Shown here: positions 33,647-42,418 of the stretch, one piece after another | Numbering within the stretch: position 1 is the first letter of the stretch | How the letters are laid out: each line of letters starts with the position of its first letter | NCBI RefSeq assembly: GCF_046298265.1 | Contig: NZ_JBKAHK010000002.1 | Coordinates: 124,001-188,000 of the forward strand | Reading direction: 5' to 3' | Origin: Gillisia xinjiangensis | Lineage (GTDB): Bacteria; Bacteroidota; Bacteroidia; Flavobacteriales; Flavobacteriaceae | DNA: 64,000 nt | The notes under the pieces: model-generated | What the model saw: only the letters and a program-made list of their open reading frames with translations | Told to the model about the DNA's origin: nothing | The model's database searches: none | Program-made: the position numbers and the translations under genes

Positions 33647-34290
33647 TTGTCTTTAGCTTCAGTAAGTTGTCGAGCATATACACAGGTAAATCCTGCAAAT
33701 TCCAGAAAATTTAGCTTAAAACGGGATTTTTCTCCCTTAAATAATACAGTTCCGGTGGTTTCTGTGGCCTCAAAATCAAAATCGGTAATATTGATGTGCT
33801 GCAGGAAACCAAGTCCGGGTTCGGCCATAAGTTTATAAATAGATTCCTTTCCGCCCCAAACGATCGTGAGTTTTCGAATTAAAGCCTCCTCATTGGCAAC
33901 CGTATGATATTCTTCTAAAGGGGTGAATTTATTGGCGATCTTGAGTATTTTATCGCGTTGCATTTCAATATCTATCCCCACTTCTTCATCACTTACAATT
34001 ATACCGGTAAAATTAAAAGAATGGGTTATGGAAATATGTTTACCATCTTTTAAATGTGGTTTTCCCAAATCATCATAATAAAGGTCCTGATCCACATAAC
34101 CAGCTTCGGCTAAAAGATGACGAATACTCATAAATCCACGTTGATGTATTTCAGATTTCATCCCATCAACCCGCACCTGGCAATTCGTAGTGAGTTCTAT
34201 TCCTTCGCTTAGCCATGTCAAAGGCTCCTCGACCTTCCAAATGAAGACTTTAGTATGTTCATCAACTGTTATTCTTTTGTAAAGGGGCAT
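33643..34290 (-). CDS. 4'-phosphopantetheinyl transferase (Sfp superfamily)
   Basis: Transfers phosphopantetheine from CoA to carrier proteins. The 215-residue protein has HISITHSFNF, the magnesium-binding GIDIEM and the catalytic WGGKESIYKL in the order and spacing of the Sfp/AcpT group. No polyketide or peptide synthetase is in the window, so the acyl carrier protein of fatty acid synthesis is the likely client. It is translationally coupled to GGGPS (4-base overlap) and divergent from ahcY. Confidence 0.9.
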   Translation of the reverse strand: MPLYKRITVDEHTKVFIWKVEEPLTWLSEGIELTTNCQVRVDGMKSEIHQRGFMSIRHLLAEAGYVDQDLYYDDLGKPHLKDGKHISITHSFNFTGIIVSDEEVGIDIEMQRDKILKIANKFTPLEEYHTVANEEALIRKLTIVWGGKESIYKLMAEPGLGFLQHINITDFDFEATETTGTVLFKGEKSRFKLNFLEFAGFTCVYARQLTEAKDK

Positions 34291-34353
34291 AAATTTCTGT
34301 TAGATAATGATTACTTTTGAAACTGAAAATTTCTATAAATCAAATATAATAAT

Positions 34354-35670
34354 ATGTCTACTAAAACGGTGCCTTATACGGCCTATAAAGTGAAAGATAT
34401 TTCCCTTGCAGATTGGGGAAGAAAGGAAATTGAACTTGCAGAAGCTGAAATGCCAGGCCTAATGTCCTTACGCGAAGAATTTGGTAGCGAGCAACCTCTA
34501 AAAGGTGCCCGTATTGCAGGTTGTTTGCATATGACCATTCAAACTGCAGTTTTAATTGAAACATTGACGGCTTTAGGTGCAGAGGTTACCTGGAGTTCTT
34601 GTAATATATTTTCCACTCAGGATCAGGCTGCTGCTGCTATTGCGGCTGCCGGAATTCCGGTTTATGCGTGGAAGGGTATGACTGAAGAAGAATTCAACTG
34701 GTGTATAGAGCAAACTTTATTTTTTGGAGAAGATCGTAAACCACTGAATATGATCCTTGATGATGGTGGGGATCTTACCAATATGGTGTTGGATAAATAT
34801 CCTGAAATGGCTGAAGATATTAAAGGCCTTTCTGAAGAAACCACTACAGGAGTGCACCGTTTATATGAGCGCGTAAAAAATGGAACACTTCCAATGCCTG
34901 CTATAAATGTGAATGATTCTGTTACCAAATCAAAATTTGACAATAAGTACGGATGTCGCGAAAGTGCAGTAGATGCCATTCGTCGTGCTACCGATGTTAT
35001 GTTGGCCGGGAGACGCGTAGTTGTTTGCGGATATGGAGATGTAGGGAAAGGTACCGCAGCTTCCTTTAGAGGTGCGGGGTCTATTGTAACAGTTACAGAA
35101 ATCGATCCTATTTGTGCGCTGCAAGCTGCAATGGATGGATTTGAAGTTAAAAAACTGGAAAATGTCCTTGAAAAAGCAGATATCGTAATTACCACTACAG
35201 GAAATAAAGATATCGTTCGTCCTGAACATTTTGAAGCGATGAAGGACAAGACAATTGTAGCCAATATTGGCCATTTTGATAATGAGATTGCTGTTTCCTG
35301 GTTGAATAAAAACCACGGAAGCACTAAAGTTGAGATCAAGCCTCAGGTTGATAAATATACCATCAATGGAAAAGACATTATTCTTTTAGCTGAAGGAAGA
35401 CTGGTGAACCTTGGTTGCGCAACCGGTCACCCTAGTTTTGTGATGAGTAATTCATTTACCAATCAAACCCTGGCTCAAATTGAACTTTGGAAAAATTCAG
35501 ATAAATATGAAAATGACGTTTATATGCTTCCGAAGCATTTGGACGAAAAAGTAGCCAAGCTTCACCTGGAAAAAATAGGAGTAGAACTTACCGAATTATC
35601 CCAGGAACAAGCTGAATATATAGGGGTTACTGTTGATGGGCCTTTCAAACCGGAATACTACAGGTATTAG
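34354..35670 (+). CDS. ahcY: Adenosylhomocysteinase
   Basis: Hydrolyses S-adenosylhomocysteine to adenosine and homocysteine, completing the methyl cycle. The 438-residue protein shows IAGCLHMTIQTAVLIETL, VTWSSCNIFSTQDQAAAAI, NDSVTKSKFDNKYGCRES with the active-site Lys and Asp, and the NAD-binding CGYGDVGKGTAASFRGAG. The C-terminus ends PFKPEYYRY, as in full-length enzymes, with the NAD-binding Lys and Tyr. It has its own terminator. A TACTTTTG element (34312-34319) upstream could be the -7 box, without a matching -33. Confidence 0.97.
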   Translation: MSTKTVPYTAYKVKDISLADWGRKEIELAEAEMPGLMSLREEFGSEQPLKGARIAGCLHMTIQTAVLIETLTALGAEVTWSSCNIFSTQDQAAAAIAAAGIPVYAWKGMTEEEFNWCIEQTLFFGEDRKPLNMILDDGGDLTNMVLDKYPEMAEDIKGLSEETTTGVHRLYERVKNGTLPMPAINVNDSVTKSKFDNKYGCRESAVDAIRRATDVMLAGRRVVVCGYGDVGKGTAASFRGAGSIVTVTEIDPICALQAAMDGFEVKKLENVLEKADIVITTTGNKDIVRPEHFEAMKDKTIVANIGHFDNEIAVSWLNKNHGSTKVEIKPQVDKYTINGKDIILLAEGRLVNLGCATGHPSFVMSNSFTNQTLAQIELWKNSDKYENDVYMLPKHLDEKVAKLHLEKIGVELTELSQEQAEYIGVTVDGPFKPEYYRY

Positions 35671-35698
35671 ATATGAGATTTCAGATTTGAGAATGGAG

Positions 35699-35735
35699 AA
35701 AATCCTCTTTGATTAAATTCAGGGAGGATTTTTTT
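35699..35735 (+). terminator. Terminator of ahcY
   Basis: AAAATCCTC (35699-35707) and GAGGATTTT (35724-35732) form a 9-bp stem with a 16-base loop, followed by T to 35735. It ends 12 bases before the convergent DUF2007 stop. Confidence 0.8.
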
Positions 35736-35746
35736 ATGCTTTTTAA

Positions 35747-36091
35747 TTATGGGTTCATAAACCACATGATAAGGAATGCAACAATAATTAATACGAGCGC
35801 AGCCAAAAAAATGAAGATCCATTTTCTGGCAGGTTGGTTCCTTCGTTGTTTCTTCAAATCATCTTTCCATTCCCCTAAATACCCTATCTGTTTCAGAATT
35901 GTTTTTGCCTTAACTATCTGAGATTCCTGTACCTGAATCCGCATTCCTTCACCTCCCATTCCTGCGATTCCAGCGGAGGAACTGGTATGTTCATCAAGTA
36001 TTTGATAATTTAGTTTCTCTTCTTCAAATTTGTGTTTGATTATCGAGACCTCTGCACTATCGTGAGTTCTGTAAATAGTAGAATAATCCAT
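35747..36091 (-). CDS. DUF2007 protein with a C-terminal membrane anchor
   Basis: A 114-residue protein: an N-terminal DUF2007 domain (about 5-72, a ferredoxin-like signal-transducing fold often near PII-type proteins) with VSIIKHKFEEEKLNYQILDEHT, then a basic stretch (KKQRRNQPARK) and one membrane helix near the C-terminus (about 90-111). The basic residues before the helix suggest a cytoplasmic domain. Function is unknown; it appears to be a single-gene transcript between the ahcY terminator and the rpmA terminator. Confidence 0.75.
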   Translation of the reverse strand: MDYSTIYRTHDSAEVSIIKHKFEEEKLNYQILDEHTSSSAGIAGMGGEGMRIQVQESQIVKAKTILKQIGYLGEWKDDLKKQRRNQPARKWIFIFLAALVLIIVAFLIMWFMNP

Positions 36092-36121
36092 ATATCTTTA
36101 GTATTTAACTTTTAAGATACG

Positions 36122-36157
36122 AAAAAACCCTTTCAGATTACTCTGAAAGGGTTTTTT
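36122..36157 (-). terminator. Terminator of the rplU-rpmA operon
   Basis: AAAAAACCCTTTCAG (36122-36136) pairs perfectly over 15 bp with CTGAAAGGGTTTTTT (36143-36157). It lies 50 bases beyond rpmA on the minus strand. Confidence 0.9.
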
Positions 36158-36180
36158 AAATATTTAAAAAAGAAATCCAC

Positions 36181-36208
36181 AATTCCCCCATCGTGGGTTA
36201 GGGGGCTT
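36181..36208 (-). repeat. Palindromic repeat at the rpmA 3' end
   Basis: The minus strand just after the rpmA stop reads AGCCCCCTAACCC...GGGGGAATT, an imperfect palindrome of the same general type as the two elements inside leuS. It is more diverged, and alignment needs gaps. Confidence 0.45.
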
Positions 36209-36468
36209 TAAGCTTCATACGGTTCAATAGAAACGTATGACTTATTGTTTTTCTTTTTTGTGAATTTTACAAGACCGTCTACTCTCGCATGTAAAGTATG
36301 GTCTTTTCCTCCATACACATTCTCTCCAGGATTGTGTGTATAACCTCTTTGTCTAACGATGATGTTCCCGGCGATTGCGGCCTGTCCTCCAAAGATCTTA
36401 ACACCTAAGCGTTTTGATTCAGATTCCCTACCGTTCTTGGAACTACCAACTCCTTTTTTGTGAGCCAT
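36208..36468 (-). CDS. rpmA: 50S ribosomal protein bL27
   Basis: An 86-residue ribosomal protein with the N-terminal MAHKKGVGSSKNGRESESKRLGVK that reaches the peptidyl-transferase centre and the RQRGYTHNPGENVYGGKDHTLHA core. It begins directly with MAHKKG, so it has no cleavable leader of the Firmicutes type. It is transcribed with rplU (25 bases apart) and ends at a strong terminator. Confidence 0.97.
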   Translation of the reverse strand: MAHKKGVGSSKNGRESESKRLGVKIFGGQAAIAGNIIVRQRGYTHNPGENVYGGKDHTLHARVDGLVKFTKKKNNKSYVSIEPYEA

Positions 36469-36493
36469 GGCTTAAAGTTTTTCTAGTTAATTC

Positions 36494-37222
36494 TTATTTG
36501 TTCTTAAGCAATTCTTTTGCCTGCTTCACCCATTCGTCAGATTCGATCTTATCACGGGTAATACCTTCAAGAGCAGAAAGTTCTTCTCTGTCGGCTGCTT
36601 TAAGTTTGCTAATTTGCTCATAAGTATAAATACCTATGTCATTCAATTTCTGTTCGTAAACCGGTCCAATTCCGTTGATAAGTTTCAAATCATCGGCATC
36701 AGATTTTGGAGCAGTACCAACACTGTGAAGAAGTTTATCAACATTTATTTCAATGTTTCCTTCTTCAGCTCTGTTTTCAGCACGACTTACCAAATTTTCA
36801 CTTACTTCAACTTCTTTTTTAGCAGAAGGAGTTGCAGCGGTTTTTTTGGTTTCTGCCTTAGGAGCAGCAGCTTTATCTTCCTTTTTAGCAGAAGAAGCTT
36901 TTTTACCACCCGGCAACGTTATACCTACGATAGAAATTTCAGTTAAGGATTGACGGTGACCATTTTTGACACGGTATCCTTTTCTTCTTTTCTTTTTAAA
37001 GACAATAACTTTGTCTCCTTTAAGGTGTCTGGTGATTTTAACATCTACCAAAGCACCGCTTATAGCTGGGGCGCCTAAAGTAATAGTATCACCATCTCCG
37101 GTAAGAAGAACTTTATCAAAAGACAAACTGTCTCCTTCTTCTCCCGCAAGGCGGTTTACAAATACTTTCTGGTCTTTTGCAACTTTAAATTGCTGCCCTG
37201 CTATCTCTACAATTGCGTACAT
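36494..37222 (-). CDS. rplU: 50S ribosomal protein bL21 with a C-terminal HhH-type extension
   Basis: Residues 1-102 or so are bL21 (MYAIVEIAGQQFKVAKDQKVFVN...GYRVKNGHRQSLTEISIVGI). A Lys/Ala-rich linker (about 105-165) and a C-terminal domain (about 170-242, LKLINGIGPVYEQKLNDIGIYTYEQISKL) follow. LINGIGPVYEQKL is a helix-hairpin-helix-type motif of the kind in DUF4332 and nuclease-associated domains, so the protein is more than twice the usual bL21 length. The ATG at 37222 is the true start; an upstream ATG at 37267 lies inside the leader hairpin. Regulation: TTG/TATATTTG promoter and a leader stem-loop. Confidence 0.95.
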   Translation of the reverse strand: MYAIVEIAGQQFKVAKDQKVFVNRLAGEEGDSLSFDKVLLTGDGDTITLGAPAISGALVDVKITRHLKGDKVIVFKKKRRKGYRVKNGHRQSLTEISIVGITLPGGKKASSAKKEDKAAAPKAETKKTAATPSAKKEVEVSENLVSRAENRAEEGNIEINVDKLLHSVGTAPKSDADDLKLINGIGPVYEQKLNDIGIYTYEQISKLKAADREELSALEGITRDKIESDEWVKQAKELLKNK

Positions 37223-37256
37223 AGCGTATTTATTGATTAATTTATTTAATAGAAAA

Positions 37257-37282
37257 CCCGCCTTCATTTTTTTAAAGACGGG
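37257..37282 (-). promoter_or_regulatory. Leader stem-loop of rplU
   Basis: On the minus strand CCCGTCTT pairs with AAGGCGGG (8 bp, one G-U) around a 10-base A-rich loop and is followed by TTTTCT. It sits between the promoter and the rplU ATG, in a place suited to attenuation or ribosomal-protein autoregulation. Confidence 0.5.
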
Positions 37283-37284
37283 TG

Positions 37285-37314
37285 CAAATATACTCTTAAA
37301 TAATTAATTAGCAA
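37285..37314 (-). promoter_or_regulatory. Promoter of rplU-rpmA
   Basis: On the minus strand TTG, 19 bases, then TATATTTG: a perfect match to the Bacteroidota consensus TTG-N19-21-TAnnTTTG. It lies upstream of the leader stem-loop. Confidence 0.75.
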
Positions 37315-37329
37315 AGGCTTTGTAGATTT

Positions 37330-37794
37330 TTACAATTGCTGCTTCCTGACTTCCTTTGTGTTCCAGGAATCCTTTAATAACTGCATAAATGCCAACGTTA
37401 ATACCACTGTTGTTGCAAATCCCATTATTGCAACCGTAAAAAGCACCATTCCTAAACTTATATGCCAGCTTGTATCCCAAACCGAAAGCAGTTCATTTAT
37501 GAATCCCGGATTCAATTCAGTAGAATAAACTCCGAAGAAAATTGTAAAAAGTATGGTGGCAATAAAACCGGTTTTTAGCCCTATTTTAAAGCCTTTCTGA
37601 TATTTATATTTATTGCCCATCTTTCTTTTTGAAGCAATAATGGCCAAAAACAAACCTATTCCCACAATAACCGGATTGAACAAGCTAAACACAGGGTTTG
37701 CATGAAGTCCAAAAAGAGAAAGTATCAAAAAATACGCTATCAAACCAATTGCAATCACAATTCCATATAAAAACGGAACACCTAACTTTTTCAT
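37330..37794 (-). CDS. DUF4199 membrane protein
   Basis: A 154-residue protein with four membrane segments (about 8-27, 34-52, 75-95 and 115-140) and the KYQKGFKIGLKTGFIATILFTIFFGVY stretch typical of DUF4199. The ATG at 37794 (MKKLGVPFLYG) is preferred; the upstream start at 37851 would add 19 polar residues ahead of TM1. Function is unknown. It is a lone minus-strand gene upstream of the divergent M16 pair. Confidence 0.75.
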   Translation of the reverse strand: MKKLGVPFLYGIVIAIGLIAYFLILSLFGLHANPVFSLFNPVIVGIGLFLAIIASKRKMGNKYKYQKGFKIGLKTGFIATILFTIFFGVYSTELNPGFINELLSVWDTSWHISLGMVLFTVAIMGFATTVVLTLAFMQLLKDSWNTKEVRKQQL

Positions 37795-37984
37795 TTTAAA
37801 TATTTTTTGTTCGTAGTACCTAAAGTTCTTAAAAATTACGCATAACATCACTTAAGAGCCTGTTAATTTTAAAATTCTTCACTGCCAAATGTGCCAAAAA
37901 ACATAAAAATATTTTTTCGTGATACTCTGTAACAATCAGGTGGTTTGGCATACTAATAGAACACATTAATAAAAAACTTTAAAA

Positions 37985-39310
37985 ATGATCAACAAAATTA
38001 AATTAACAGCCTGTGCTTTGATCCTGGGGGTTTCGGGGATTGCACAAGAAGTTGAGTTTACAGAATATGATTTAGATAACGGACTACATGTTATTTTACA
38101 TCAGGATAACACTGCCCCAGTTGTTACAACTTCAGTAATGTACCACGTCGGAGGAAAAGACCGACAAGATGGAAGAACCGGATTTGCTCACTTTTTTGAG
38201 CATTTACTATTTGAGGGAACTGAAAACATACCAAATGGGAAATGGTTCGAAATTGTAAGCAGCAATGGAGGAACAAACAACGCGAACACCTCTAATGACA
38301 GGACTTACTACTACGAAATTTTCCCTTCTAATAATTTAGAATTGGGGTTATGGATGGAGTCCGAGAGAATGATGCATCCAATAATTAAACAAAAAGGAGT
38401 AGACACCCAAAATGAGGTTGTAAAGGAAGAAAGAAGATTAAGTTATGACAATAGACCTTATGGGAATTTATTGCAAGCTGTCTCTTCCAACTTATTTGAA
38501 AAGCATCCATATAAAGATCCAAATGTTGGATATATGGAAGATTTAGATGCTGCTACGTTAGAAGAATTTAAAAATTATTTCGATAAATATTATGCTCCTA
38601 ATAATGCGGTTTTAGTTGTTGCCGGAGATATAGACATTTCCAAGACCAAAAAAATGATACAGGATTATTTTGGGCCAATCCCTAAGGGAAATCCTGTAGT
38701 GAGAGACATGCCTAAAGAAACTCCTATTACTACAGAAATCAAAGCGACAGCTTACGATGCTAATATTCAATTACCCGCTACTGTTTTAGGATACAGAACT
38801 CCTTCTTTTACCGATAAAGATTCATATGTTTTAAATATGATTTCTGATTATTTAAGCAATGGTAACAGTTCAAAACTTTATAAGAAGTTGGTAGATGATA
38901 AAAAAGAAGCACTGGCTGTTCAAGCTTTCAATCTGGAACAGGAAGACTACGGAATGTATTTAATATTTGCGATCCCACAAGGAGATACTTCATTAGAGAC
39001 ATTGAATAGTGATATGGAAGAAGAAATAGCGAAAATTAGAACTGATTTAATTTCAGAAAAAGATTTTCAAAAACTTCAGAATAAAGCAGAGAACAACTAT
39101 GTGAATTCGAATTCCAGCGTAGCGGGAATCGCAAATTCTTTGGCGAGCAATTATTTATTATATGGCAATACTGAATTAATAAATGAAGAGATAAACATTT
39201 ATAGATCTATTACCAGAGAGGATATAAAAAGAGTTGCTAAAGAGTATTTAAACCCAAATCAGCGAGTTGTTTTAGAATATTTACCAAAAGCTGAAGAAGC
39301 AAAACAATAA
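37985..39310 (+). CDS. M16 zinc metallopeptidase, catalytic subunit
   Basis: A 441-residue pitrilysin-family protein with a signal peptide (MINKIKLTACALILGVSGIAQ) for export. The inverted zinc motif HFFEH (H69, E72, H73) and the distal glutamate around E149 in NEVVKEERR are intact, so this is the active half. The second half is the usual duplicated M16C domain. The partner gene, which lacks the zinc motif, follows 11 bases downstream, so the two probably form a heterodimer in the periplasm that degrades peptides. Confidence 0.92.
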   Translation: MINKIKLTACALILGVSGIAQEVEFTEYDLDNGLHVILHQDNTAPVVTTSVMYHVGGKDRQDGRTGFAHFFEHLLFEGTENIPNGKWFEIVSSNGGTNNANTSNDRTYYYEIFPSNNLELGLWMESERMMHPIIKQKGVDTQNEVVKEERRLSYDNRPYGNLLQAVSSNLFEKHPYKDPNVGYMEDLDAATLEEFKNYFDKYYAPNNAVLVVAGDIDISKTKKMIQDYFGPIPKGNPVVRDMPKETPITTEIKATAYDANIQLPATVLGYRTPSFTDKDSYVLNMISDYLSNGNSSKLYKKLVDDKKEALAVQAFNLEQEDYGMYLIFAIPQGDTSLETLNSDMEEEIAKIRTDLISEKDFQKLQNKAENNYVNSNSSVAGIANSLASNYLLYGNTELINEEINIYRSITREDIKRVAKEYLNPNQRVVLEYLPKAEEAKQ

Positions 39311-39321
39311 AAATTTACAAA

Positions 39322-41400
39322 ATGATTAAGATGAAAAATAATATAATAGCTTTTGCTGCAATATTGTTTCTTTCTGTTGGAGTGAATGCTCAAATAGACC
39401 GAACCAAACAACCGGAAGCAGGTCCTGCTCCAAAAATTAATATTGAAGAACCCGATAGTTTTACTTTAGACAATGGTCTTAAAGTAATGGTGGTTGAAAA
39501 CCACAAACTTCCAAGAGTGTCGATGTCTTTAAGATTAGATAATCCACCAATACTTGAAGCAGAAAAAGCCGGAGTTTCCAGTTTATCAGGTCAATTACTT
39601 GGAACAGGAACTCAAAAAATGTCTAAAGACGATTTTAATGAGCGTGTAGATTATTTGGGAGCTAGTCTTAATTTTTATTCTAGTGGAGCAGCTGCCAATA
39701 CTTTATCGAAATATTTTCCAGAAGTATTAAAACTTATGGCAGATGGAGCTATAAACCCGAAATTTACTGAAGAAGAATTTATCAAAGTAAAAGATCGTGA
39801 GATCGAAGGTTTAAAATCCAATGAAAAAAATGTCGCTTATAATGCAAGCAGAGTAAGATCTGCCTTGGCATTTGGGAAAGATCATCCATATGGAGAATTT
39901 TCTACAGAAGCAACAGTGGGGAGTTTAAATCTTGCCGATGTACAATCTTTTTACAAGACTTATTTTACACCACAAAATGCATATTTAGTGATTGTTGGAG
40001 ATGTGAAATTTGAGGAGGCTAAAAAGTTGGTAAAAGAAAATTTTTCCAACTGGAAAGAAGGGACTTTGCCTGATTATACCTTGCCAAAAGTTGCTAATTT
40101 GGAGAGAACTGAAATTCAATTTATCGATATGCCTAATGCAGTTCAAAGCGAAATTGCCTTGGTAAATACTATAGATTTAAAACAAAAAGACCAAGATTAT
40201 TTCCCGGTTTTAGTGGCAAATAAAATTCTTGGTGGCGGTGGAGAAGGCCGTTTGTTCTTAAACTTAAGGGAAGATAAAGGATACACTTATGGAGCATATT
40301 CAAGAACTGGAAATAATAAATATGGGGCTGCAACTTTTGTTGCAAGCGCAAGTGTTAGAAATGCTGTAACCGATAGCTCTGTGGTTGCTTTCTTAGATGA
40401 AATCTATAGAATTAGAAATGAAAAGGTTTCAGATAAAGAGCTTGCTAATGCAAAAGCTAAATATACCGGAGATTTTGTATTGTCTTTGGAACAGCCAGCT
40501 ACTATTGCCAGATTGGCTTTAGATGTAGAAACTGAAGATCTTGATGAAGATTTTTATGAAGATTATCTTAAAAATATCAATGCTGTATCAGTAGAAGATG
40601 TGCAACGGGTTGCGAAAAAATATTTCCTGGCAGACAATTCCAGAATTGTTATAGTGGGAAAAGGAAGCGAAGTTGCTAAAGGCTTGGAGAATCTTTCTTA
40701 CAACGGAAAAGCAATTCCGGTAAAATATTTTGATAAGCAAGCCAATCCTATCGAGAAGCCTGAGTTTAACAAAGCAGTAGATCCGGCAGTTACTGCAGAA
40801 GCTGTTTTAGATAAATATATCCAGGCAATAGGCGGAAAGCAAGCCTTAGATAAAGTAAGCAGCCTGCTAATGAATGCATCTGCAGAAATTCAAGGTCAAA
40901 AATTGGATCTTGAAGTTAAAACCACTGCAAATGGAAAATCGCTACAAGTGGTTTCTATGGGCGGAAATGCCATTAGTAAGCAAGTGTTTGACGGAACTAC
41001 AGGATTTGCGGTTATGCAGGGCCAGAAAGTACCATTTACTGAAGAGCAAATAGCCGATGTTAAAGCGGAGTCCATACCTTTCCCAGAATTAATCGTGGAA
41101 GATGCCAGAGTAATGGGTATTGAAGCTGTTGAAGGAAAAGACGCTTATGCAATCGCATTAAACGATAAAACTACCGCTTATTACGACGTGGAAACCGGTT
41201 TAAAAGTGAAGTCTGTAAAAACTGTTTCCCAGGGTCCGCAAACTATGGAAGTTCCAACCGGATATAGCAACTACAAGGAAGTTAATGGAATTAAATTCCC
41301 GTTTATGATGACCCAATCTTTTGGGCCGCAATCCATAGAATTTACCGTTAGTGAAATCAAATTAAACCAGGGAATTGAAGACAGTGATTTTATAGAATAA
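39322..41400 (+). CDS. M16 peptidase-like partner subunit with a LolA-like C-terminal domain
   Basis: A 692-residue exported protein (signal peptide ending SVGVNAQ). Residues about 35-470 are M16-like, but at the HxxEH position it reads SSLSGQ, so it cannot bind zinc; LREDKGYTYGAYSRT carries the Arg/Tyr pair by which inactive M16 subunits hold substrate. Residues about 490-692 form an extra domain (AVLDKYIQAIGG...GYSNYKEVNGIKFP...FTVSEIKLNQGI) typical of LolA/outer-membrane lipoprotein-sorting-like folds. It pairs with the active subunit just upstream; ATG at 39331 is an alternative start. Confidence 0.9.
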   Translation: MIKMKNNIIAFAAILFLSVGVNAQIDRTKQPEAGPAPKINIEEPDSFTLDNGLKVMVVENHKLPRVSMSLRLDNPPILEAEKAGVSSLSGQLLGTGTQKMSKDDFNERVDYLGASLNFYSSGAAANTLSKYFPEVLKLMADGAINPKFTEEEFIKVKDREIEGLKSNEKNVAYNASRVRSALAFGKDHPYGEFSTEATVGSLNLADVQSFYKTYFTPQNAYLVIVGDVKFEEAKKLVKENFSNWKEGTLPDYTLPKVANLERTEIQFIDMPNAVQSEIALVNTIDLKQKDQDYFPVLVANKILGGGGEGRLFLNLREDKGYTYGAYSRTGNNKYGAATFVASASVRNAVTDSSVVAFLDEIYRIRNEKVSDKELANAKAKYTGDFVLSLEQPATIARLALDVETEDLDEDFYEDYLKNINAVSVEDVQRVAKKYFLADNSRIVIVGKGSEVAKGLENLSYNGKAIPVKYFDKQANPIEKPEFNKAVDPAVTAEAVLDKYIQAIGGKQALDKVSSLLMNASAEIQGQKLDLEVKTTANGKSLQVVSMGGNAISKQVFDGTTGFAVMQGQKVPFTEEQIADVKAESIPFPELIVEDARVMGIEAVEGKDAYAIALNDKTTAYYDVETGLKVKSVKTVSQGPQTMEVPTGYSNYKEVNGIKFPFMMTQSFGPQSIEFTVSEIKLNQGIEDSDFIE

Positions 41401-41419
41401 AGATTTTTTATTAATGTAG

Positions 41420-41449
41420 AAACGACCGGCTCTTAAAGGCCGGTCGTTT
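41420..41449 (+). terminator. Terminator of the M16 pair, overlapping the convergent gene's 3' end
   Basis: AAACGACCGGC (41420-41430) and GCCGGTCGTTT (41439-41449) form a perfect 11-bp stem. The stop codon of the convergent EamA gene (41433-41435) is in the loop and the right arm encodes its last residues. Confidence 0.85.
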
Positions 41450-42341
41450 TGTTTGCGGTATATAAGTTCTTGGTACGGTTCACTAAAAACACCCCTAACA
41501 AAATAACAAGAGCTGAAATAAGCTGAAGATAACTAAACACCTCACCATCTAAAAATCCCCAGCCCAGGGCAACCAACGGGATGGTATATGTAACCGAAGT
41601 GGAAAAAACAGGATCGGAGATTTGGATAAGCTTGTTAAAGATGATCATGGCAATTCCGGTTCCTACCACTCCTAAAATCAGAACATATAGCAGGGAACGA
41701 GAGAGCACAGGATTTACAGCAACCTCACCTAAAGAAAACCCGGTAAAATACAGTACAATTACCGATGGAATTAATAATACAAGGAAATTTCCCGTTGTGA
41801 TACCCAGGGCAGAGATATCATGCATATATCTCTTGATGATGTTTACGTTTATTGCATAACAGGCAGAAGCCACAATCACAAGGCCCGAATAGAAATAATT
41901 CTGGTCCGGATTAACTTGCGCACCGCTAAAAATAAGCCCCAAGGTCCCCAGCAATCCTATGATAACCCCCAAAGCCTTATTCTGGGTAAAGACAATTCTA
42001 AAGAATAAAATGCCGAATATAAGGGTCATCAAAGGTGTAGTAGAATTTAAGATAGAAGCAATGGCACTATCTATTTCAGTTTCAGCAAAAGCAAAGAGAT
42101 AAACGGGAAAAAAAGAACCTAAAAAAGCAGAGAGAAAGATCCATCTCCATTGACTTCTGTTAATTTTCAGAAGACTTTTAAAACCAACCATTACCAAGAA
42201 AAGCGCTGCAAAAATAATTCTGAAGGAGCCTAATTCCAAAGGGCTTAAACCTGCAAGTCCCTTTTTAATAAGGATGAAAGAACTTCCCCATACCAGTGAG
42301 AGCAGGATTAGGTAAATCCATTTAATATTTTTTAATGGCAT
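41433..42341 (-). CDS. EamA-family drug/metabolite transporter
   Basis: A 302-residue inner-membrane transporter with ten predicted membrane helices in two EamA repeats (about 10-140 and 155-290). The first repeat carries LLSLVWGSSFILIKKGLAGLSPLELGSFR, the second GTGIAMIIFNKLIQISDP, both typical of the DMT superfamily. Substrate is unknown. The gene's 3' end doubles as part of the terminator of the convergent M16 operon. Confidence 0.88.
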   Translation of the reverse strand: MPLKNIKWIYLILLSLVWGSSFILIKKGLAGLSPLELGSFRIIFAALFLVMVGFKSLLKINRSQWRWIFLSAFLGSFFPVYLFAFAETEIDSAIASILNSTTPLMTLIFGILFFRIVFTQNKALGVIIGLLGTLGLIFSGAQVNPDQNYFYSGLVIVASACYAINVNIIKRYMHDISALGITTGNFLVLLIPSVIVLYFTGFSLGEVAVNPVLSRSLLYVLILGVVGTGIAMIIFNKLIQISDPVFSTSVTYTIPLVALGWGFLDGEVFSYLQLISALVILLGVFLVNRTKNLYTANKTTGL

Positions 42342-42418
42342 TGATTAAATTGGAATAGAAAATATTGGATAATTAGTGCCAAATGTAAAATAAAAACGGG
42401 ATAAAAAGTATGAAAATG

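Noticed and set aside
34662..35339. A 225-codon minus-strand open frame opposite ahcY.
   Set aside because: Shadow of the ahcY codon pattern: Ser/Thr/Ile-rich with no domain, and ahcY is certain.
37985..41400. The M16 pair as horizontally acquired, because its codons appear AT-richer than nearby genes.
   Set aside because: The difference is slight by eye, both genes are typical for Bacteroidota, and no mobile element or repeat borders them.
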